Source of the DNA: Puniceicoccales bacterium
Lineage (GTDB): Bacteria > Verrucomicrobiota > Verrucomicrobiae > Opitutales > LL51
Direction: 5' to 3'
NCBI GenBank assembly: GCA_031283485.1
Contig: JAITBR010000058.1
Location: 1 to 12,267, forward strand
Length of the DNA: 12,267 nt
This document shows, piece after piece, positions 6,395 to 12,267 of the stretch. A model generated the notes under the pieces. It was given only the letters and a program-made list of their open reading frames with translations. It had not been told where the DNA came from and did not search any database. Both the position numbers and the translations under genes were made by a program. The stretch's first letter is position 1; each line of letters starts with the position of its first letter.

Positions 6395-7774
6395 ATGCCC
6401 GAGGACGATAATCAGAAAAATATTCCGAGAAAAAAGCTGAATCAGTATACCTTTGAGGAATTGCGTGACTGTGCCGATGACGAATTTCGCGGTCTCAACG
6501 CTGCTAAATTATCACGCACCTCGCCCTATGAAGTTGGATCGTTGCTGGAGCGTTTATCTCCAGGAGACAGGCAGAAGGTGTTGAAAAAATTGTCGGAAGA
6601 GGATACTTCCGATGTTCTAGCGGAGATGGATGCCGAGGATTCCGCCGAAATTATTTCGGAAATGCGTGATTCTAAGGCAATCAAAATTTTGCGAGCTCTC
6701 GAACCCGACGATGCCGTTGGCTTGCTACGCGAGTTAAACGATGATGATCGCGAGCGGCTACTCTTTAAGCTACCCAAGGAAACCGCTGACGTTTTGCGGG
6801 ATTTGTTAACCTACGATCCGGATACAGCGGGCGGAGTTATGACTCCATGCGTCATTTCTGTGCAGGATGACATGACTTGCGACGGAGCCATACAATATCT
6901 GCGCAACAGCCAGGATAGCGGAGAAAATACGGACAATATATATGTAGTTGATGCCAAAGGTCATCTGGTTGGAGTGCTCAGCATAGGCAAGCTTCTATGG
7001 GCCGCTTCGAATAAAAAAATTCGAGACGTGATGTGCACAACCGTGGAAGGTGTTTGTACAGCAGAACAAGATAAGGAGTCAATTGCAAAGGTGATGGCAC
7101 AATTTCACCATAATACGCTTCCGGTAATTGACAGTCAGGGTTGTTTGATCGGAATCATTACCCATGACGATGTCATCGACATCATCCAAGAAGAAGCAAC
7201 GGAAGATATTCAAAAATTGCATGGCGCCGGTGGTGATGAAACGATTCGTGATGGCGTTGCATACAGCGCCATTCGAAGAACACCGTGGCTAATAATTAAC
7301 CTATTCATTGCCTTCTTTACTTCGCGCGTAATTTCTATGTTCGAAGCAAAAATTTCTGAATTTACAGTTTTGGCAGTGTTTATGAACCTTGTGGCGTCCC
7401 TAGGCGGAAATTCTGGTGCCCAGACCTTGGCAATTTCCATTCGTAGTTTTGCACTTGGAGAATATCATCCGGGAGATTCTGGTGGAATTCTGCTGAGAGA
7501 AACTTTCAAAGGACTTTTTAACGGTGTAGTTGTCGGTGCGGTTGCCGCTCTCTTGATTGGTTTGTGGACCGGAAATAGCATCGTTAGTCTAGTGGTATTT
7601 GTGTCAATGGTTACGAATATGTCCGTTTCCGGTCTGGTTGGGGCATTCATTCCAATCTTTCTCAAGCGCATTAAATGTGACCCTGCGCAAAGTTCATACA
7701 TATTTTTAACGATGGTTACTGATACCGTAGGGATGTTTATTTTTCTCAGCATTGGATCGAGATTGCTATTATGA
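6395..7774 (+). CDS. mgtE: MgtE magnesium channel/transporter
   Basis: A homodimeric Mg2+ channel of the inner membrane, 459 residues (family about 450). Domains in order: acidic helical MgtE N-domain, about residues 15-145, with repeated helical units such as LEPDDAVGLLREL and LTYDPDTAGGVMT; two CBS domains, about 149-205 and 208-268; a plug helix near 270-295; and a five-helix membrane domain from about 297 to the end. The pore signature GGNSGAQT is at 337-344, and the final helix carries MVTDTVG with Asp443, the position equivalent to the Mg2+-selecting Asp432 of the Thermus protein. The acidic N-domain and CBS pair are the known Mg2+-sensing gate. ATG 6395 is used; no ribosome site is visible. 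The next small gene overlaps its stop as ATGA. I found no recognisable Mg2+ riboswitch in the 177-base leader. Confidence 0.96.
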   Translation: MPEDDNQKNIPRKKLNQYTFEELRDCADDEFRGLNAAKLSRTSPYEVGSLLERLSPGDRQKVLKKLSEEDTSDVLAEMDAEDSAEIISEMRDSKAIKILRALEPDDAVGLLRELNDDDRERLLFKLPKETADVLRDLLTYDPDTAGGVMTPCVISVQDDMTCDGAIQYLRNSQDSGENTDNIYVVDAKGHLVGVLSIGKLLWAASNKKIRDVMCTTVEGVCTAEQDKESIAKVMAQFHHNTLPVIDSQGCLIGIITHDDVIDIIQEEATEDIQKLHGAGGDETIRDGVAYSAIRRTPWLIINLFIAFFTSRVISMFEAKISEFTVLAVFMNLVASLGGNSGAQTLAISIRSFALGEYHPGDSGGILLRETFKGLFNGVVVGAVAALLIGLWTGNSIVSLVVFVSMVTNMSVSGLVGAFIPIFLKRIKCDPAQSSYIFLTMVTDTVGMFIFLSIGSRLLL

Positions 7775-7944
7775 TTGTACAATTCATAAAAAAATTTACT
7801 AAATGTTGTGATTTTATCGATCGCGTGCTCCTGCGTTTTATCGGCGAACGCTTAGTTTTTGCGATATTTCTATTGATTTTTGTGTGGGTTAAATACAGCG
7901 TCTATAAACTGAAAACTTGGATAAATCGTGATACCGCCCGATAG
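7771..7944 (+). CDS. Small single-pass membrane protein (57 aa)
   Basis: A short frame starts at ATG 7771, overlapping the mgtE stop in an ATGA, and ends at TAG 7944, one base before the ATG of the next gene. The product begins MIVQFIKKFTKCCDFIDRVL and has one hydrophobic helix (about residues 28-42, LVFAIFLLIFVWVKY) between two basic stretches, ending TWINRDTAR. No family is recognised. The precise fit between two genes and the translational-coupling overlap are the main evidence that it is real. It may be an accessory subunit of the following membrane protein. Confidence 0.55.
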   Translation: MIVQFIKKFTKCCDFIDRVLLRFIGERLVFAIFLLIFVWVKYSVYKLKTWINRDTAR

Positions 7945-7945
7945 T

Positions 7946-8923
7946 ATGCATCGAAATTTGCCATTAATTTGGCTAGGTATTAGTTTTGCGATGCTTCTGT
8001 GGCCGGTGCTAAAAAACTGGAATCGTGCCCAGGTAATGTGCTCATTGGCAAGTGTAATCTTGGCTATTGTTGCCTGCGAGATTTTGTTTAGTGGTAATTT
8101 TTTGGCTATACCGCATTGTTACGGGTTTTTTACCCTAGCTGGTTGGGTTATTATGCGTAAATTTGGCATGTTTGACCCGGGTTTTGCGGCTGGAAAATTT
8201 TTCGCATACCACTTGATGGCAAATATTTTTTTCTTTTGTGCCGAACATTGGACACCACAGTCTCAATTTGGGACAGCACTATTCCTGATCTCCTTCTGCA
8301 TTTTTAGTTCGAGTTTTCCTTTTCATGGATGGATTGAACATTTTTTTTCACACGCGCCTACGTGCTTGATAGCTATATTTTTACTGTTTTTACGCCCATT
8401 TGTGTGGTTTTTCACACTGCAATTTTCGTCGACGATTGTTCCCTTTGAAAACTTTGGTGTCTTCAGAAAAATTTTCATAATTTTGGGAATTTTAGGATGC
8501 TTGTTTGTTCCGATTTTGTTCTTTTCGAAGAGGGAAAATAGAAAGCTTTTGGGATATATACTTTGCTGGCAAAACGGCATTCTCTGGTTGTTGCTATCAT
8601 ATTGTAAGCTGTATAGTTATACTTTCCTATTCGAATTTTCCATTATTCAGGGAATCTTACTCACGCTGTTGCTTTTTAATTTTGTCGAAATACAAAAACA
8701 ACGCCACAATGATAGTATAATCTGCTTTAGGTCGATGTATCACCTAAAAAAACTCTGCGGATTTACCATTTGCTCCACGCTCGGTTTACTCGGTATTTGG
8801 CCGTTGCTTATGTGCTGGTCCATTCACGCACCCCGATTGTGTTTAGCGATTTCTGCCGCTTCTTGTCTGCTGTATTTTAGCTTCGTGTACCGTGTTTTCG
8901 TAAAAAAAAATGTTAAATTCTAA
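7946..8923 (+). CDS. Reduced NuoM-like (antiporter-like subunit) membrane protein
   Basis: A very hydrophobic 325-residue protein with about 9-10 membrane helices. It resembles the proton-conducting subunits of complex I and Mrp antiporters (NuoL/M/N). By eye against E. coli NuoM: FLAI, then AAGKFFAYHL (NuoM AATKFFIYTQ), FPFHGWIEHFFSHAPT (NuoM VPLHGWLPDAHSQAPT) and NRKLLGYILCWQNG (NuoM IKRLIAYTSVSHMG), in the same order. It is far shorter than NuoM (about 500). The key channel residues are not found: the Glu of the WEM motif falls in a region with no Glu, and the Lys four residues before the PLHGW Pro-box is Phe here. ATG 7946 is one base after the preceding stop; a GTG at 7928 is an alternative. 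It may be a structural or regulatory membrane subunit rather than a pump. The homology is by eye. Confidence 0.6.
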   Translation: MHRNLPLIWLGISFAMLLWPVLKNWNRAQVMCSLASVILAIVACEILFSGNFLAIPHCYGFFTLAGWVIMRKFGMFDPGFAAGKFFAYHLMANIFFFCAEHWTPQSQFGTALFLISFCIFSSSFPFHGWIEHFFSHAPTCLIAIFLLFLRPFVWFFTLQFSSTIVPFENFGVFRKIFIILGILGCLFVPILFFSKRENRKLLGYILCWQNGILWLLLSYCKLYSYTFLFEFSIIQGILLTLLLFNFVEIQKQRHNDSIICFRSMYHLKKLCGFTICSTLGLLGIWPLLMCWSIHAPRLCLAISAASCLLYFSFVYRVFVKKNVKF

Positions 8924-9107
8924 ATTGGGTCAGATTTATTTTGAATTTTTTCACAAAATTTTCTGCAAAATTACTCGACAATTGGGTGGTGTAATGTATG
9001 GTACTGTTCGTTTGGCGAGCTGTATTGCCGGCATTTTGTTGAATATTTTTGCCGCCTTTGTCAGGATTGGTTTATCAGGATTTGTACAAACCCAGTGGCA
9101 AGGGTAG
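8910..9107 (+). CDS. Small membrane protein (65 aa) overlapping the NuoM-like gene
   Basis: Starts at ATG 8910 inside the last codons of the NuoM-like gene (14-base overlap) and stops 14 bases before the rho ATG chosen here. One hydrophobic helix spans about residues 33-57 (TVRLASCIAGILLNIFAAFV...), preceded by an aromatic/basic N-terminus. The tail VRIGLSGFVQTQ weakly recalls the C-terminal end of NuoL-type subunits (pattern R..Q.G..Q.Y), but this could be chance. No ribosome site is visible; a poly-A run precedes the ATG, so translational coupling to the upstream gene would be needed. Reality rests on placement and length. Confidence 0.5.
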   Translation: MLNSKLGQIYFEFFHKIFCKITRQLGGVMYGTVRLASCIAGILLNIFAAFVRIGLSGFVQTQWQG

Positions 9108-9121
9108 GATTTCGAGCTTAT

Positions 9122-10954
9122 ATGAAAAATGAAATGAACGCGAGTGTCGATTCCCAAGAAGTTGGCGCGGTCAAAAGGCCGACTCGTATGCGTCGGTCCC
9201 GCATATCCACACCTGCCACAGAAAAAGGGAGTGACATAAACAGTGAGACAGTTGATGTTTCCGAGCAATTTTCATCCAAATCATTCGATGGGGAATTGTC
9301 CTATTCCTTTCACGATGAAGAGTCAGCTCCACATGAGGAATGGCAACCGTCCTCGACGCTGGTGGCGTCCGTAATTCCCGAAGTAAGTTCTACGGCTGAT
9401 AGAGGTGCAGTGCGTGAGTATACGAATGCGACATCGGGGAATGGTAAACGAAACAATGGCAATCGCAATCGACGCAATTTTCAAAATCAGCACCAAGTGC
9501 CGGAACAGCGCCGCGATAATCGTTCGCAAAACCAACTACGCAATCACCAAAAATTTATTAAGACGATGCGAATTGGTCAGTTTAATACCGGCCAAATGAA
9601 AAATCTTGAGTGCTTTGAATCCATTGAAAAGTTGGAAGAACTTGCGCAAGATAGTATTGATTTTTCAAAGGAGGAGTTCAATTTTAATGAATACTCTACA
9701 AAAGAAGTCGCTCAACTTCTAAGGGAAATGGGAGTGACGCGTTGCGCCTGTGGCGAAATGGAGGATATCAAGCACGCGCCAAATTCGCGTGTTTTTGATG
9801 TGATTATTGGCGAAATTTTTGCGAATAAACGCCCAATTGTTGCACACGGTATTTTGGAATCGATTGAAGGTGGTGATGGGCTTATCGTTTATGGGAGTGA
9901 CAACTATAGGATCAAGCCGCAAAGTGCCTTCGTTCCAAAGATACTCATACAGCGATACGGTTTACGCCGAGGCCAGGAAATAACAGTTTATCTGCATCCG
10001 TCGACGCAAAATTCCACATGTCCGTTTGTCATTAAAGTAAAAGGCGTAATGGGAAACTCTCCGGAAACGGTTTGTGATCTGCCGAAATTTAAGGATTTGC
10101 TACCCTATTATCCCACCGAGCGCCTATTTCTCGAAGCGAATGAAAGCGTTCCATGGAGCAATCAATCCATGCGTATTGTGGACTTATTGAGTCCGATTGG
10201 ACTCGGCCAGCGCGGATTGATTGTGGCTCCTCCGCGCACTGGTAAAACTGTGCTTCTCCAGGGAATCGCAAATGCCATTTCAATGAATCGTCCGGATGTT
10301 AACTTGATCATATTACTGGTGGATGAACGCCCCGAAGAAGTAACGGATTTTCGCCGCCAAGTACCTAGTGCTGAAATAATTAGTTCCACATTTGACGAAT
10401 CAGCCGACAATCACGTACATGCCGCTGATATAGTAATTGATAAAGCTCGCAGAAAAGTTGAAGCTGGTCAGCACGTTGTTATACTACTTGACTCGATAAC
10501 AAGACTGGCGCGTGCGCACAACGTGGAACAGCCGAGTAGCGGCAAGCTCCTGTCGGGTGGAATTGATGCCAATGCCCTGCGGGCTCCGAAGCGATTTTTT
10601 GGATCGGCGCGTAACATTGAAGGCGGAGGCAGTCTGACCATTTTGGCAACCGCTCTCGTAGATACCGGAAGTAAGATGGACGAGGTAATTTTTGAAGAAT
10701 TCAAGGGAACCGGGAATATGGAACTTCACCTCGATCGTTCATTGGTCGAGAAACGCATATTCCCCGCGATAAACATTGAAAAAAGTGGAACGCGCAAGGA
10801 GGAATTATTATATCATCCAGATGAACTTGAAAAAGTTTATACCCTCCGGCGGGCGATTAAGGGACTGCCACTTGTGGAAGCTATGGAAATGCTCATGCAG
10901 CGCGCTCGCCAAACAAAAAGCAACACTGAATTCCTCTTGAGCATAAACCGCTAG
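9122..10954 (+). CDS. rho: Transcription termination factor Rho
   Basis: The hexameric RNA-dependent ATPase that ends transcription. About residues 1-165 are a disordered extension, with an Asn/Arg/Gln-rich part near 106-145. Helical Rho N-domain features follow ([10 protein letters not shown]), then an RNA-binding cold-shock-like domain (about 238-310, [16 protein letters not shown]). The ATPase core runs from about 345 to the end: [20 protein letters not shown] with Walker A at 369-376, [10 protein letters not shown], Walker [17 protein letters not shown] with Asp457, [17 protein letters not shown] and [15 protein letters not shown] [23 protein letters not shown]. The core is complete. ATG 9122 (610 residues) is chosen over the in-frame GTG 9095, which would overlap the preceding small gene; neither has a well-spaced ribosome site. 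Walker A has Arg-Thr where E. coli has Lys-Ala. Extended Asn-rich N-termini are known in several phyla. Confidence 0.97.
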   Translation: MKNEMNASVDSQEVGAVKRPTRMRRSRISTPATEKGSDINSETVDVSEQFSSKSFDGELSYSFHDEESAPHEEWQPSSTLVASVIPEVSSTADRGAVREYTNATSGNGKRNNGNRNRRNFQNQHQVPEQRRDNRSQNQLRNHQKFIKTMRIGQFNTGQMKNLECFESIEKLEELAQDSIDFSKEEFNFNEYSTKEVAQLLREMGVTRCACGEMEDIKHAPNSRVFDVIIGEIFANKRPIVAHGILESIEGGDGLIVYGSDNYRIKPQSAFVPKILIQRYGLRRGQEITVYLHPSTQNSTCPFVIKVKGVMGNSPETVCDLPKFKDLLPYYPTERLFLEANESVPWSNQSMRIVDLLSPIGLGQRGLIVAPPRTGKTVLLQGIANAISMNRPDVNLIILLVDERPEEVTDFRRQVPSAEIISSTFDESADNHVHAADIVIDKARRKVEAGQHVVILLDSITRLARAHNVEQPSSGKLLSGGIDANALRAPKRFFGSARNIEGGGSLTILATALVDTGSKMDEVIFEEFKGTGNMELHLDRSLVEKRIFPAINIEKSGTRKEELLYHPDELEKVYTLRRAIKGLPLVEAMEMLMQRARQTKSNTEFLLSINR

Positions 10955-11055
10955 AGTACTCTTGACGGAAAAGTTTTTCTATTTCATCAATTTGATGGCA
11001 TTCGATCGTTAAAACGGCTAAAGGAATGCATAATTCCTGTTTCAAGAAATATTGC

Positions 11056-11083
11056 TTGCAGCTTAATGTAAAATTTTTATAAA
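11056..11083 (+). promoter_or_regulatory. Putative promoter of the OTU-like gene
   Basis: TTGCAG (11056-11061) and TATAAA (11078-11083), 16 bases apart, lie 25 bases before the ATG at 11109. A purine-rich GGGGAGGGG site (about 11097-11105) provides ribosome binding. The region also contains the CTTGC...ATGTAAAATTTTT arrangement seen upstream of the 401-aa gene. Confidence 0.4.
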
Positions 11084-11108
11084 GTCGAAGCAAACGGGGA
11101 GGGGAATC

Positions 11109-12267
11109 ATGGACATATCTCATTTAGCAAATGCGCGGCGGGCAGCTCCGCTTCGGCCACCTGAGGCGGAGGTATCTACATCGAAACAAGTCGATTTTTC
11201 ACATCAGCCATTTCCACATCACATTGGAGCGAATGCCCTAGGACGGGAGCAGCTCACGCCGCGTCTACATGTACAGGGTTCTGCGCTTGCATCAAGAAGT
11301 GCGAAAAAAGACGGCAAGGAAACTGGTGTAATGACAAAAAGATTAAAAATTGTTTTGTCAGTGAAGTCTGAGAACAAGCCGCCATCGATTCCGGTACCTT
11401 CAGCGGACCAAGCGGTAAGACCTAGTAACAGTCCGGTGCAAATTCCAGTATCAAGACCTCGAGCATTTTGGGTGAATCAAGCCGACAGTGGCGCGAGGAC
11501 ACCTTCGGCGGATCGAGTGGTAAGACCTAATAACAATCCGGTGCAAATTCCAGTTGTAGAACCTCGGGTGCAACAAACAGCAGAATCTGAGCGTACACTA
11601 TCTTCGGCGCAATTTGCGGAAGCATTGGGTTATCGCATAGTAGATTGCGGTGGCTCTGGGAATAATTGCATGATACTTTCGGCGCTTACGGCCCGCGATA
11701 GGCGAAACGGCACAAATCCACCAGCGGGTGGTTACAGAGAGGAAGCGGAGCAGCTTCGACAAAAAATACTTGCTGAGATTGACAAAGACCTTCAAATTCA
11801 TGTCTTTGATCTAGAGCATCGCTTGGCCAACATCGGCATGTCAGAGGAAGAGATAGCTACGATTGTTGAACAGGCCAAATCACTTGCCAAGAGAGGCGTG
11901 AATAAAGAATTGGATAAGGCAGAAATGGCTCAGTTGCGTACGCAAGTAACACCAAAGATAGCAAGTTGGCTAAAGATGGGAGAAGAGTCGGATGCGGTAA
12001 GTGATGAATACAATGACATCACTAAAACCATGGGCAGAATCGGTGACTTAAGTTTTCTGCGAAAGCATTCGACCACCGGTGAGTCTCTATATATTGAAAT
12101 TGCAGGATACATAGCTCGAATCTTTGGGTGCGACGTCGCTGTTGTTGTCAAATTCTCCCGAATTTCTCACGTGCATTGTTTTCAAGCAGCAGATGGGACA
12201 CATGCGGAAGATTTTGAAGGAAGATTGACGGAAAGCGTGATTGAAAGGTGGAAAGCAGAGCATGGGA
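11109..12267 (+). CDS. OTU-like cysteine protease, candidate secreted effector (C-terminus off the right edge)
   Basis: 386 residues are visible, open at the edge. Residues 1 to about 165 are polar, Pro/Ser/Arg-rich and probably disordered, with no signal peptide, and include two copies of a 22-residue repeat (97-118 and 132-153). From about 170 the sequence resembles the ovarian-tumour (OTU) deubiquitinase core: GYRIVDCGGSGNNCMILSAL, with Cys187 in the position of the nucleophile of the usual DGNCLFRAL motif, then helices, then SLYIEIAGYIARIFGCDVAV (about 326-345), matching the OTU helix and strand before the catalytic His. That His would be beyond the edge. Two oddities: the usual Asp-Gly before Cys is Gly-Asn, and about 130 helical, charged residues separate Cys from the conserved helix, more than in a minimal OTU. 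The strong ribosome site supports ATG 11109. A secreted role against host ubiquitin is inference. Confidence 0.6.
   Translation, partial: MDISHLANARRAAPLRPPEAEVSTSKQVDFSHQPFPHHIGANALGREQLTPRLHVQGSALASRSAKKDGKETGVMTKRLKIVLSVKSENKPPSIPVPSADQAVRPSNSPVQIPVSRPRAFWVNQADSGARTPSADRVVRPNNNPVQIPVVEPRVQQTAESERTLSSAQFAEALGYRIVDCGGSGNNCMILSALTARDRRNGTNPPAGGYREEAEQLRQKILAEIDKDLQIHVFDLEHRLANIGMSEEEIATIVEQAKSLAKRGVNKELDKAEMAQLRTQVTPKIASWLKMGEESDAVSDEYNDITKTMGRIGDLSFLRKHSTTGESLYIEIAGYIARIFGCDVAVVVKFSRISHVHCFQAADGTHAEDFEGRLTESVIERWKAEHG
11397..11567 (+). repeat. Two tandem-spaced 66-bp coding repeats inside the OTU-like gene
   Basis: Copies at 11397-11462 and 11502-11567, offset by 105 bases, match at 54 of 66 positions by direct counting. 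They encode PSADxxVRPxNxPVQIPVxxPR twice. The intervening 13 codons are not repeated. Many of the differences are silent or conservative, suggesting an internal duplication kept in frame. Confidence 0.85.

Noticed and set aside
11022..11038. AGGAAT-N5-ATTCCT inverted repeat after rho as a terminator
   Set aside because: The stem is only 6 bp with low GC and no T-run follows, so it is not a convincing intrinsic terminator.
1..12267. CRISPR array, insertion sequence, prophage or integrated element at the tRNA
   Set aside because: No regularly spaced repeats, transposase, integrase or duplicated tRNA 3' end was seen near 1606-1680 or elsewhere.

Overview
This window looks like chromosomal DNA of a host-associated bacterium of the PVC group, most likely Verrucomicrobiota of the Opitutae/Puniceicoccales kind. 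That placement is inference. It rests on the style of the Rho protein (long Asn/Arg-rich N-terminal extension, Walker A of the form APPRTGKT), on the scarcity of Shine-Dalgarno sites in front of many genes, and on housekeeping genes mixed with a type III secretion (T3SS) chaperone and effector-like proteins. No mobile element, phage gene, rRNA or CRISPR array was seen.

Layout, left to right. Positions 1-184 (minus) hold the start of an unrecognised protein that runs off the left edge. It is divergent from folC (270-1511, plus), followed by a hairpin, a promoter and a tRNA-Arg(CCG) gene (1606-1680). Positions 1695-4652 carry four genes on the minus strand, transcribed right to left: a CesT-like T3SS chaperone, a 203-residue protein with an EF-hand-like calcium loop starting 2 bases after it, a DJ-1/PfpI-family protein, and a 401-residue unknown protein with a disordered Ala/Thr/Gln/Pro-rich N-terminus. 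This reads as a chaperone/effector locus. Divergent from it are radC (4738-5424) and a MarC-family membrane protein (5516-6217), which ends in a clear intrinsic terminator.

Positions 6395-9107 hold a tightly packed plus-strand run: mgtE (Mg2+ channel), a 57-residue one-helix membrane protein overlapping its stop, a reduced NuoM-like membrane protein lacking the conserved channel Glu and Lys, and a 65-residue membrane protein overlapping that. It leads directly into rho (9122-10954). After a promoter-like intergenic region, the right edge holds the first 386 residues of a large protein with a disordered, internally repeated N-terminus and an OTU-like cysteine-protease region, a candidate secreted deubiquitinase-type effector.

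Two themes stand out. The first is a set of candidate T3SS cargo genes scattered among housekeeping genes without the secretion apparatus. The 401-residue gene and the OTU-like gene share similar sequences just upstream of their start codons. The second is a compact, degenerate antiporter-like membrane cluster between mgtE and rho that I cannot match to a described system. All function calls come from reading the sequence; none was confirmed by a search.
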